Shown here: positions 1 through 11,910 of the stretch, one piece after another
How positions within the stretch are numbered: the first letter of the stretch is position 1
Layout: every line of letters begins with the position of its first letter
Source of the DNA: Fistularia commersonii
Lineage: Eukaryota; Chordata; Actinopteri; Syngnathiformes; Fistulariidae
NCBI GenBank assembly: GCA_037954325.1
Contig: JBBMNZ010000036.1
Coordinates: 1,302,001-1,366,000, forward strand
Direction: 5' to 3'
Length of the DNA: 64,000 bases
Notes under the pieces: model-generated
What the model saw: only the letters and a program-made list of their open reading frames with translations
The model's database searches: none
What the model was told of the DNA's origin: nothing
Program-made: the position numbers and the translations under genes

Positions 1-414
1 TTATTTTATTTTTAGTTTAAATAACTCAAGTGCACCAAGACCTAGAATGCAGTATAAGGGTTTGTTGAAAAGGAATAAATTATTTTATTTAATTTACTTT
101 ATTCTATTTAATTTAATTTTATTTCTAGCCCGGACAGACAGAGGTGCCTACTGGCCTGGGGTGGGGGCACACATCTCTCCGTCTTGGAGTCTTTGTGGGG
201 ACCAGGACTTTCGTCCTTTCAGAGACGAAGAGGAGGAAGAAGAAATGAAGGAAGGAAGAACGAAAGAAACGAGAATTTGGACAATTTTGATTTACCCTTC
301 ATTGGTTGATTGTATGATTGCATTTTACAGATTGTCTTTTTTCCTCATGGATTTAGGACGTTTTAATAGAAAAATGTGACAAACTTAAAGATCGAGATTA
401 AGTGAGGAGCTTGA

Positions 415-446
415 GTATGTGTGTGTATGTGTGTGTGTATGTGTGT

Positions 447-494
<48 letters not shown>
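415..494. repeat. (TG)n with TATG interruptions
   Basis: About 80 bp of TG repeats with interrupting TATG words, intergenic. Confidence 0.95.
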
Positions 495-495
<1 letters not shown>

Positions 496-643
496 GATGA
501 CTTCACAGGTTTATGAGTGTCGGGGGGGTCACAGAGGACAAGCAGGGTTATCCTATAGCAGGACGCCGAGTGTCCCGAGACCAATATCTGTGAGTTGAGG
601 TTAATTTCTGGCAGGGGGGACGGAAATCCTCATGGACCATGAG

Positions 644-686
<43 letters not shown>

Positions 687-816
687 AAGTGTGTGTGCAA
701 GTGTGTGTGCAAGTGTGTGTGTTTAGAGAGAGAGAATGGGAGGAAGTTGTGTATTATTCTCAATTCTACGCAGCCCGCTACCCGTCCGTCGGTACGACGC
801 CTTAGACCTTGCACGC

Positions 817-906
<90 letters not shown>

Positions 907-912
907 CACACA
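644..912. repeat. Opposed (GT)n and (CA)n tracts
   Basis: (GT)n at 644-722 and (CA)n at 815-912 are about 90 bp apart and self-complementary. Confidence 0.95.
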
Positions 913-1349
913 CCCCACATTATGGTGTTCTGATTTAGGTGTTAGGTTTAAATAAGATGTTTTATAAAGTATGGCACAGATATCTCTGCTAGCCATCTCT
1001 AAACGAAGGTTGCCACGGGGATTAATTGACACAAGCATACGCACTTCAGCTCCTGGTATTGGTGGATTTGGACCGGTGATGAAGATGAAGGAGTTAGTGG
1101 TAAACATGTGAAGGTGTGAAGCCAGATGTGAGTTCAGTATATTCTGTATGTAAACACAATGGAGGAAACGTACACTTGAAACAACACACACTGTGATACA
1201 CAGTAACACACACCCACGGTGGAACAGTCTACTTCCTGGTGTTAGGAACACCTTGATTCTTTAATGTAAAGTGGAAGACCTACTTTTTTGTCGCTGCATG
1301 TAAGTCCTGAATGGTGTTTGTGTGGGTTTTTGATTTTTTTTAACCCCTT

Positions 1350-1535
1350 TCCCCAGGCAGCGTTGTTAGCACATCCATCTCATGCAAGAGGGTCGTTTTT
1401 CTGTATATGCGGCCCTGTGGTCACCTAGCAACCAGTCCAGGGTGAACCCCCGTATCATGCCCAGCATCTGTTGGGATAGATTCCAGCACCGCTGTGACCC
1501 TAAGCTCAAAATAAGCAGTTACGATAAATGAATAA
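1350..1535 (+). mobile_element. SINE-like repeat, 3' half
   Basis: A diverged tail of the same family: ccagtccagggtgaaccccc, tgttgggatagattccagca and ccgctgtgaccctaagctc, with an aaatgaataagtga end. Confidence 0.45.
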
Positions 1536-1848
1536 GTGAATATATTTATTTACAATTATCATTATTAAAAATGTAAACAATGAGTTTGAGTTCCAGAGCC
1601 TTAAGACATTTGTTATACTGTTAAAAATCAAAGATTGAGCATGTTATGTGCAGAATTTAAATACAGTCTTTCATATATTAAATTTTGAAATTTTGAAATA
1701 TGGAAATTTTCTCCCTTCAGATAATCTTATAATCTCATTATTATTATAATTATTAACATAATTATCATCATGTTATGATTCTTGATTTAATAATAAAAAA
1801 ATCATAATTCAAAGAAGTGATGCAACGTCAAGGCAGTTACTGCACTGA

Positions 1849-1849
<1 letters not shown>

Positions 1850-1913
<64 letters not shown>
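1850..1913. repeat. (TG)32 microsatellite
   Basis: An uninterrupted TG run in intergenic DNA. Confidence 0.95.
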
Positions 1914-1915
<2 letters not shown>

Positions 1916-2884
1916 CGCAAGTGTCACCAACACTTCAACACATTCGGCGTTTCGACGACAGGTATGCTTCAGGATCTGGACTTCAACTTTGACACACGCG
2001 CAGCGCACTGTTTGTTTGAAGTGTGCGTGTTAAGTGTGTGTATGTGAGCCAAGTGTTTGTGAAGTGTGTGTGCTCAGTGTGTGCGGACGTGTCGGACGAT
2101 AAGAGCCTCAGACCTCTTCTACCCCCTCCCCTTCTTCTTCGTCTTCTTCTTCTGCGATAAAGTGAAGGCCTCCACTCGCCTCCAAACCTCGGCCAGAGAT
2201 TCAAAATGTAATTAATTAAGTGAATAAATTATTATTATTCTGAAGACAGACAAGAAAAGATATATCACTGTTTTAAATAGTCTTTGAAAACGTAATATTG
2301 TAAATATTTGCTATTTTGAAACCAGATGTTTTTATGCTGTTTGATTATAAAAAAAAATCATATAAAATAATAAATATAACAAAACATTTAAAAATTCTGG
2401 TTATCTTTTTTTTATCTGTTTATTTTCAAAGAGAAAACTCAGCCGTTCCTTTATCATCTGACGACGGCTACTCGACCTTATTTAGCGGAGACGGCATGAA
2501 GGTCGGAGGTCAAGTGGCTGCTGAAATCGCGGACGATAGCCGACGGCTCCTCGGAATGTCGAGAGACGGTACGGGAATCGCGTCCAAAAACCGCCCAGGA
2601 TGCTTGGCGTGTTTTCACACCTCGGTGGCGAACGGACGGCTAAAATCCCGAACGGCCCCCGACGGGGGGGTCAGCTGACGGGAAGGAAGCCGAGAGCTCC
2701 GCACCTGCAGCCCTGACGCTCCCAGAGGACAACTCGCAGGTTTCCTTTCATAGCAACAATGGACTATTATACCTCTTTATGGTGCACATTCATACAGTCT
2801 GCGAGAGTGTATTAAGCACGTGTGTGTTTGGGTTTATTAGGGAGCAAATGGATGTGTGTATCTATGTCTATCTCTGTGTGTGTA

Positions 2885-2920
<36 letters not shown>

Positions 2921-5438
2921 TTTGGTCACCTTTTAAATGTTCATTCATATCCATTTTTTTTTTTTTTTTTAAAAGATGATTAAAAGGTCCTGTAATTCTT
3001 CCTTTTAGTTTGTAAAGATTTTCTCATGGCTGAGACATTGCTTTATACCCGGAACCCTCTGCAACACTGATTTTTGCATGCAAGATGCATTTTTGTTAGT
3101 TTTGGTCAAGATCGTGAAAATTTGTGCGTCATTTTTACTGCATTTTTACTGTAACATACTTTGCATTTGTGTGAAACTGCGGCGCAAACTAACAAATTAT
3201 TCAACGATTGAATCTGTCAGTGACATCAAGCATCATCAGGTCACATCAGTATTACCGCTTTTATAGGCTTTTATGGGTGTGATGTGTAAATTGTGTCTAA
3301 ATGGATCATCGCGGCCTTTTGCTCGCACAAAGAATTCAAAAATTTTTCAAAGGAAGCCCAAAGTATGGAAAAATAACAGAAAAAAACTTTATGTTTCTGG
3401 GAAAGAAACCGGATTGAATCCAAACTTGTGTCAAACGATATTTGTGAGTATTTGTTTGTGGTTTTTTGAGTGCATGCACACCGAGTGTGCGCACACACAC
3501 ACACACACACACACAGAGTATAGTTTACTATCAGCTGACTGAATGTGGAGGCTGCTGCTTGTTCCCACACCCACTCTCCCTCTTTAGAATTCACCTCAAA
3601 TGTCAACACAGAAACATTCACACACACACACACACACACACGCACACACACACACACACACGCACACACACGTGCACACATTGGGCCAGAGTCCCCGGAG
3701 GACTCACAGGGTCAGAAGGTGAAGGCTTGGCAGTGCAGAGCTTCATCTTTGTGAGAGAAGAAGAACCTTCTACTGAGTTTCCCATCAAATTGTAGCTTTA
3801 TCATCTTTTTTCAATTATTACTCGTCGACGCTCGGTAAAGATCGGACTGACTTCTTTTTTAGGTGTTTTGTTTTCTGCCGTTTTCTGCCGAGGATTTGTG
3901 TGCGTCTGCATGAGAGGCGGCCATTGTTGTTTACAGAGCGAGGGTTCCTCTGAGATCTCGCCTCCCGATTGTCAAACCCCGGCCTGAAACTTCAGGAGGA
4001 AGGCGGCGTACAGACGAAACGCCCGACTATTTTCTGACTCACTTTGAAACAAACCTGCATGTGCGATCAAGTGGGTTGCTCTTTAGTGCTGCTGTTGCTT
4101 CTCTCAGGAACATTTGAACTTATCACATCACATTTCACCCAACAGAATATTAAACCGTTATTTCCAAATAAAATGAACTTGTGAAAGTCAACTTCATTGT
4201 CAATATAGCCATATGTTCACACATACAGAGTGAAATAGGGTTACTCTAAGATCCAGAGTTCAAAAGTACATTGAAAATCAAAATCAAATCAAATATTAAA
4301 AATGTGTCGTTGGTCCGTGACCACGTGGGTTGACACCGAACTTGATTAATGAATATGTTTCATCGCTGTTAATTCCCTTTCGAAATCCAGTTCGGTGTCA
4401 CTTTCACCCATCTTCATTTAATCATCAACAAACAACAAGCCCCCTCTATCGCCTGCAAGCGATAAAACTGCATCACTGCAGCCACAATTTTTTCCCACCA
4501 GTCTCCCAGGACGTTTGACCTGACTTCTGCACCCCTGCAGCCGTCTGATCCCCCCCACACACACACACACACTCACACACTCGCTCACCCTGCCGCAACA
4601 CACAAGCAGCGATTGTAGAGGAAACACACACACGCGATCCCATAATTTAAATGATGTCAGGTTACATCATTTTGGTATGATTACTGACTCTTCAGACATT
4701 TAAGGATAGGTTCTGACGGAGCCCTGTATGCTTGTGTGTGTTGGTGTTTGTCTGCGTATGCATGACTGGAAAATCTGCATTTAGCCACAGTGACCTTTGA
4801 CACCTGCTCCTGGATTTCCCCAGAATGGCTGTGTTTTATATTCGACGGACATTATTCCCTTTTTTGCAATGAAAATCCGACCGTGGCTCTTGTTTTGTCA
4901 TTTTTGAGCTTTGTTAAATCTTTCTTCTTCTTCTTCTTCTTCTTTCCGCTTTTCCCTTCACGGGTCGCCACAGTGAGTCAACTTTCTCCATCTAACCCTA
5001 TTCTCTGTATCTTCCTCTCTCACACCAACTACCTTCATATCCTCTCTCACTACGTCCATAAATCTTCTCTTTGGTCTTCCTCTAGACCTCTTGCCTGGCG
5101 GACCAATTCCAGCATCCGTCTACCAATATATTCTCTATCCCTCCTCTGTACATGACCGAACCATCTCAGTCTGGCTTCTCTGTTTTTGCCAAAACCAGAC
5201 ATGTGAGTCAACCATAACTAAACCATACCGGATCGGTCGCGGACCAGATTAACAAAGACCGCCATTGGTACTGATGACCTACAGGGTACTAATGGAAATT
5301 GGGCTACTCTGGGTCGAAGAACAAGAACAAGAAGACGAGGAGTGGGTGTTTGGAAGCAGAGAGAGAGGAGGAAAGGAAAGAACCTGGGACTGAGAGTAGG
5401 GACTCTGAATATTGGGTCTATGACAGGAAAAGGTAGAG

Positions 5439-6743
5439 TTGGTCGACATGATGCAGAGAAGGAAGGTGGATATACTGTGTGTCCAGGAGACCAGGTGGAA
5501 AGGTAGTAAGGCTAGAAGCTTAAGAGCAGGCTTTAAGCTGTACTATTATGGTACTGACAAGAAGAGAAATGGTATAGGAGTTATCTTGAAGGAGGAGTTT
5601 GTTAGGAACGTCCTAGAGGTGAAAAGAATGTCAGATAGACTTATGAGTCTGAAATTGGAAATTGAAGGTGTGATGCTCAATGTTGTTTGTGGCTATGCCC
5701 CACAGGTGGGATGTGAATCTGAAGAGAAGGAGAAGTTCTGGAATGAATTGGATGAAGTGATGCAGAATATTCCCAGAAATGAGAGAGAGGTAATTGGTGC
5801 AGACTTCAATGGACATGTTGGTGAAGGCAATAGAGGGGATGAAGAAGTGATGGGCAGATTTGGTATCCAGGATAGGAATGCAGAGGGACAGATGGTGGTA
5901 GATTTTGCAAAACTATTGGAAATGGCTGTAGTGAACACCTTTTTCCAGAAAAAACAGGAACATAGGGTAACTTATAAGAGCGGAGGTAGGAGCACGCAGG
6001 TAGACTACATCTTGTATAGACGAGGTAACCTGAAAGAGATTAGTGACTGCAAAGTAGTTGTTGGTGAGAGTGTAGCCAGACAGCATAGGATGGTGGTTTG
6101 TAGGATGACTCTGGTGACAAGGAAGATGAATAGGACAAAGGCAGAGCAGAGGACAAAATGGTGGAAGCTGAAAAGGGAGGAGTGTTGCATGGTTTTCAGG
6201 GAGGAGTTGAGAAAGGGTCTGGGTGGTCAGGGTGAGCTTCCAGATGATTGGACAACAACAGCTAGTGTTATCAGGGAGACAGGTAGAAGAGTACTTGGTG
6301 TGTCATCTGGAAGGAAAGTAGATAAGGAGACTTGGTGGTGGAATGAGGAAGTGCAGGAGTGTATACAGAGAAAGCGGTTAGTGAAGAAGAAGTGGGATAC
6401 TGAGAGGACTGAAGAGAACAGACAGGAGTTCAGGGAGATGCGGCGAAAGGTAAAGATAGAGGTAGCAAAGGCAAAACAAAGGCCGTACGATGACTTGTAT
6501 GCTCGGTTGGATAGTAAGGAGGGTGAGAATGATCTATACAGGTTGGCGAAACAGAGAGATAAAGATGGAAAGGATGTACAACAGGTCTGGGTGATTAAGG
6601 ACAGAGAGGGAATGGTATTGACAGATGCTAAAAGAGTGATGGGAAGATGGAAAGAGTACTTTGAAGAGATGAATGTGGAAAATAAAAGAGAGGCAAGGGT
6701 AGAAAGAGGTGACCATTGTGGACCACAAAGTAGCACAAATTAG
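5439..6743 (+). pseudogene. RTE endonuclease region, copy 1
   Basis: An open frame of about 434 codons carries the exonuclease-endonuclease-phosphatase fold: DILCVQETRWKG (catalytic Glu), VVCGYAPQVG, GADFNGHVGEG and TQVDYILYRR. Its last ten or so residues (GDHCGPQSSTN) are out of frame because of an extra A near 6694; copy 2 keeps the correct VEEVTIVDHKVAQISKSEVR reading. The start of the ORF is also disturbed compared with copy 2 (two bases missing near 5433). Confidence 0.88.
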
Positions 6744-6813
6744 TAAAAGTGAAGTGAGGAAGGCATTGAAGAGGATGACAAGTTGAAAAGCAGTTGGTCC
6801 TGATGATATACCT

Positions 6814-7707
6814 GTGGAGGTGTGGAAGTGTCTAGGAGAGGCAGCGGTAGATTTTCTGACTAGATTATTCAACAGGATCCGAGAGAGTGAGAAGATGCCT
6901 GAAGAATGGAGACAAAGTGTGATGGTGCCTATTTTTAAGAATAAAGGGGATGTGCAGAATTGTGGCAACTATAGAGGGACAAAGTTGATGAGCCATAGAA
7001 TGAAGTTATGGGAAAGAGTAGTGGAAACTAGACTGAGAGCAGAAGTCAGCATTTGTGAACTGCAGTATGGCTTCATGCCTAGGAAGAGTACTACAGATGC
7101 AGTATTTGCGTTGAGAATGCTAATAGAAAAGTACAGAGAAGGCCAGAGGGAGTTGCATTGTGTTTTTGTAGACCTAGAAAAAGCATATGACAGGGTGCCA
7201 AGAGAGGAGCTCTGGTATTGTATAAGGAAGTCTGGAGTGGCAGAGAAGTATGTTAGACTGGTGCAGGACATGTATGCTAGCTGTGAGACACTGGTACGGT
7301 GTGCTATAGGGGTAACAGAGAAGTTCGAGGTGGAGGTGGGACTCCATCAGGGATCAGCTCTGGGCCCCTTCTTGTTCGCAATGGTGATGGATAGGCTGAC
7401 AGATGAGGCTAGACAGGAATCCCCATGGACCATGATGTTTGCAGATGACATTGTGATCTGTAGTGAGAGCAGACAACAGGTAGAGGAAAATCTAGAGAGG
7501 TGGAGGTATGCTCTGGAAACGAGAGGAATGAAAGTTAGTCGCAGCAAGACAGAATATATGTGTGTGAATGAGAGGAACTTGGGTGGAACGGTGAGGCTAC
7601 AGGGAGTGGAGATCAAGAAGCTGGAGGATTTCAGGTACTTAGGGTCAACAGTCCAGAGCAACGGAGAGTGTGGAAAAGAGGTGAAGAGACGGGTCCAAAC
7701 AGGTTAG
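6814..7707 (+). pseudogene. RTE reverse transcriptase, copy 1
   Basis: Palm motifs are present: FVDLEKAYDRV (motif A), GLHQGSALGPFLF (motif B) and MMFADDIVI (motif C, FADD), then LEDFRYLGSTVQSNGEC. The frame opens after TGA 6784 in KRMTS-stop-KAVGPDDIPVE and closes at TAG 7705, where copies 3 and 4 have TGG. Copy 2 shares both stops. Confidence 0.9.
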
Positions 7708-7722
7708 AATGGGTGGAGAAAA

Positions 7723-8193
7723 GTGTCAGGGGTACTATGTGATAGAAGACTATCAGCCAGAATAAAAGGAAAGGTGTACAAGACAATGGTGAGACCAGCG
7801 ATGATGTATGGACTAGAAACTGTTACAATGACCAAAAGACAGCAGGCAGAACTAGAGGTTGCAGAGATGAAGATGTTGAGGTTCTCTTTGGGAGTGACCA
7901 GGATGGAGAGGATCAGGAATGAGTCTATCAGAGGAACAGCACATGTTAGATGTTTTGGAGAGAAGGTCAGAGAGGCCAGACTGAGATGGTTGGGTCATGT
8001 ACAGAGGAGGGATAGAGAATATATTGGTAGACGGATGCTGGAATTGGAGCTGCCAGGCAAGAGGTCTCGAGGAAGACCAAAGAGAAGATTTATGGACGTA
8101 GTGAGAGAGGATATGAAGGTAGTTGGTGTGAGAGAGGAAGATACAGAGAATAGGCTTAGATGGAGAAAGTTGACTCACTGTGGCGACCTTTGA
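7723..8193 (+). pseudogene. RTE ORF C-terminal region, copy 1
   Basis: The same frame as the RT ORF, after the TAG. It reads RIKGKVYKTMVRPAMMYGLE, LRFSLGVTRMERIRNESIRG and LRWLGHVQRRDREYIGRRML, ending ELPGKRSRGRPKRR. This is the usual end of RTE ORFs. Confidence 0.88.
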
Positions 8194-8394
8194 CGGGAAA
8201 AGCCGAAAGAAGAAGAAGAAGAAGTCATACGGCCTATTTTATAATAATATTTCGAAATAGGATGTATGTCAGAAGTATTCTCCCCTCCCACCAGGTGGGA
8301 ACGCTCTAACCCCGACCTTGTAAGTGGCACAACGCGAAGTAGCAGAAGAAGAAGAAGAAGCCGAGGAGGAAGAAGAAGAAGAAGAAGACGAACC

Positions 8395-8471
8395 AAAACA
8401 CGGAAGTGGCGCGGGATCTCGCCGTCCTCCTGCTGCAGGGGATTTCGCACCGAGACGTCCGATGGTTCCGG
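8395..8471 (+). promoter_or_regulatory. Candidate PEX7 promoter and non-coding first exon
   Basis: A GC-rich stretch 460 bp before the PEX7 start contains an ETS-type site (ACGGAAGTG at 8400-8408), as expected of a TATA-less housekeeping promoter. A possible donor follows at 8472 (CCGG|gtaaac), which could join to the acceptor ending at 8919. A short ATG in this exon (8462) would read MVPESV and stop, a possible six-codon upstream ORF. No transcript evidence is available. Confidence 0.35.
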
Positions 8472-8932
8472 GTAAACAGACGAGAAACTTCGTAACTTAA
8501 ACGAAGTAAACTTCGTGAGTGTCGTTATATGTCAGCGAAATGACTGTCGGGGGCTAGCTGCCATGCTAACGTCCGTTTAGCACTGAAAAGTTTTATGGTG
8601 TTTTCTTTTTTAAATAGTGTGACACTTTTTGTGCTTTTGCAATAAATTTTGTTTTCAAAATGTCCCTTTATGACGTTTTTTTTTTTCAAATGTCTCCTTT
8701 GGTTTTGTTTTTTTTTAAAAACCCTAAATTTCTGGATCAGGAAACTGTTTTCCATGCAACATCACTGGAAATATGCTGAAAAAAAACTAAAAACACAAAC
8801 AACCCAACTAAAATCAAACATCACAGGGTATCTAAAAGTAGAGAAATGTGTCAACTAGTTGCAATAATTTCCACTATCTTTTCTTAATATTATTATGTAA
8901 TGTTTGTGTTTGTGTGCAGAAAGCGTCTGAAG

Positions 8933-9041
8933 ATGGTGAAGGTGTTCCACAGCTCTGGTCGTCATGGTTACGCTGTGGAAGTGTCTCCATTTCTTCCAAG
9001 CAGAGTGGCCTGTGCTGCCTCACAGTACTATGGTATTGCAG
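8933..9041 (+). CDS. pex7: PEX7 coding exon 1
   Basis: Residues 1-36, from ATG 8933 to a phase-1 donor (GCA G|gtcagt). It encodes GRHGYAVEVSPFLPS and QYYGIAG, the N-terminal blade of the propeller. An AG acceptor (tgtgtgcag) ends at 8919, so transcription may start in an upstream non-coding exon. Human PEX7 starts about ten residues earlier with poorly conserved sequence, so this ATG fits. Confidence 0.9.
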
Positions 9042-10190
9042 GTCAGTGCGGGCATGAAAGCACGACTTAGTAAGAGTCAATACACTGGACTCATTGCAGG
9101 TCAACATGGGTGTTCAAGTCACTGCAGGTTAGCAGCAGTGAATAAGACTAGGTATAGATTTATACAAGTTAGCATGGGTATGTAAGCCCTCCCAGGTCAG
9201 CGTGAGTTTATCAAACTCGGTGCAGGTTAATACAAGTCAGCATGAGCTAATCAGAGTCAACACAGATCAGTATATTTTCATCGTCAGTGAGTCAGTTTGA
9301 CTTAGAGCAGGTTAGTGTTAGTCAGCAAGAGTGTTCAAGTCACTGTAGGTTAGCATGAGTTAATTAGCCTCAGGATAGGTTCGTGCAAATCACTACTGTT
9401 CAGTCCTACTTGGTACAACTCAATGCAGGTTATTACAAGTAAACGTGAGCCAACACGGGTTAGCGTAAGTCAGTTGAGTCACCAGAGAAGTCCAGGGTAT
9501 TGTATTACACACGTGTCAGTCTGCAGATGACTGTTAGGTGTCTGTGCTGCAGGCTGCGGGTCGCTGCTGGTCCTGGATCAGACCGAGGAGAAACTGTCTC
9601 TCTTCCGAAGGTGAAGCTTTTACCTCTACTTCCTTCGCGAGTTCACATTACCGTGCACAGCATTTCTCCATTCTGGTTACAGTTCGGATCAGAACTTTGC
9701 TGGTTTCATGGAATGGCCGATATAACAGACATGCACAGTGAGGGTCATTTGTAGCCCTTCGTGTTTGTGTGCACTCCCATCAGCTTTTCAATTGACATCA
9801 ACCACCCATCTAGATTGGGAGGAAATTTTGAATTGAGTGTGATAGGGAATATTCGATTTTTTTTTTTTTTTATTTCAGCAGTTTTTTTCTGGTCATTTCT
9901 ATTCATGTAGAGAATGTTTCTGAGGTTTTAAATCATGATATTGGAATATTAAGTCCCAAATCAAACGACAGACACATTTACACGTTTAAACACTCTTGAA
10001 TAAATATTCAATGCACTCTGTCAAACGTCGATGCTGCTAGAACAAAGATATGGCATTGCAGTTTCAGGCAAGCTTGGACCGAAAACAATATCAATGATTT
10101 CAGTTTGTCATTTATTTCTCAACAAATATACATGTTTGTAATATTCATTTGGAAATGTATTAAATCACCGAACTCAATAGATAATAATAG

Positions 10191-10222
<32 letters not shown>

Positions 10223-10384
10223 CAGTTGGGAATGGGGGGACGGTCTCTTCGACGTGACATGGAGTGAAGTTAATGAACACGTCCTGGTTGCTGGGGGGGG
10301 AGACGGCAGCCTGCAGCTCTGGGACACAGCCAATCAGGGCGCTCCGTTGAGGGTGGCCAAGGAACACACACAGGAGGTGTGTGT

Positions 10385-10437
<53 letters not shown>

Positions 10438-10464
10438 CACAGGACATGTGCACACAGGAAGGTT

Positions 10465-10501
<37 letters not shown>

Positions 10502-11818
10502 GTATACTCGGTGGATTGGAGTCAGACCCGCTCAGAGAACCTTATCGTCTCAGGGTCGTGGGATCAAACTGCTAAAGTGGTGAGTGCTTATTTATTTCCT
10601 GGAAATCAACAACAAATCCTGGAAAATGACCCCCCCCAAAAAAATCAAAAAACTTCCAAGAATCAATAGGAGTTATTTTTGATTATTGATTAATCTCTCC
10701 CCGCAGTGGGACCCCACCATCAGCCAATCGCTAATCACTCTCAGGGGTCACGAGGGGGTCATCTACAGCACCGTGTGGTCACCTCATATCCCAGGATGCT
10801 TTGCTTCAGCCTCAGGTGGGTCTGCAGACTCACACACAAACACACACACACACAAGCATACATACACACATAAATGACCAAAGATAACACAAGTCTAAAC
10901 CGGTGATCATATGTGTCCAGTGACCCGTCCACTTTGTTCCATTGAACAATCAATTTTTGGCCTGTTTTTCTGACTATAAGGTGATTAAAACCAGGAGGAA
11001 AATATTTTTCAGGAAACATTAATTGTTGTTCAAAACAATAAAAAATACAGAACACAGAAATTTATTTATAGATAAAACGCCTTTGATTCTATTTAGTATC
11101 ATAGACCAAATTCTTCAATCGATGACAATTTTTTTTTAACATTATCGGATGCATTGTACCATCTCGCCACGAGATGGCAGTATATCCGCGTAACCGCTGG
11201 ATTGGATTCAACACCGTGAAGAGATTCTGTCAGGGATCCGGATGTCCCACACATTCATCATATATGTGACATTGGATTGAATAATTCATGTTTTCCAAAA
11301 TTAGAAGCATATATTTTTTGGTTAATTTGGTCTATGGTTCTCAGGAAATGAATAAGAAGCTGTGGAAGTTGACAGATAACCACGAATGAGGAAGAAATCC
11401 TCAAACTTGTTTAAAATGTGAAACGTTGAAATTAAGTGATATTTTTAAGGTAGTGGATAGATACTTAGCCAGAAAAATCTTATAAGGGGGGATAAAATGT
11501 TAGAACACAGTGATGGAATTGGCATTTAAGATTGTAAACTACTATGAATCAGTATCTTTACTATCCTAAAGGTGTAATTAGTTGTCATTTGACTTTTTTG
11601 AATTATTATATTAAATTATTCAATATTTGATGAAAACATTTCTTTTTCTCTTTTTTTTTCACCTGCCAATTATGTATTTATGTAATGTATTTAACTCCTA
11701 ACTTCCCCCCATGTGACTAAACACAGCCAATCAGCTGCCAGACAGCTACCTTACATAAATGACATTAACGAACGAGTTGGAGTTTGTGAGATCAGATGAT
11801 CACAGAGCGTTTTGCCTC

Positions 11819-11910
<92 letters not shown>

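Larger units (their letters stand above)
1..4924. other. Intergenic, no gene recognised
   Basis: AT-rich DNA with CA/TG tracts (also 2882-2920, 3488-3514, 3618-3680), a SINE tail at 1350 and a GC-richer patch at 2430-2760 whose 120-codon ORF matches nothing I know. Confidence 0.7.
4925..8225 (+). mobile_element. RTE-clade LINE copy 1, near full length, inverted 3' end at left
   Basis: A non-LTR retrotransposon with an AP-endonuclease and a reverse transcriptase, ending in a (GAA)n tail at 8206-8222 as RTE elements do. It begins 5'-truncated at about 5180, and the 240 bp before that are an inverted copy of its own 3' end with a matching (TTC)n at 4925-4941. The reading frame is broken by a private extra A near 6694, a TGA at 6784 and a TAG at 7705. 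It lies about 170 bp upstream of the candidate PEX7 promoter. Confidence 0.9.

Noticed and set aside
363..938. ORFs of His-Thr or Val-Cys repeats
   Set aside because: They are pure translations of CA/TG microsatellites on both strands; the same holds for many other ORFs in the window.
2316..2678. A 120-codon ORF upstream of PEX7
   Set aside because: No family match that I know, it starts in AT-rich DNA and there is no sign of exons around it.
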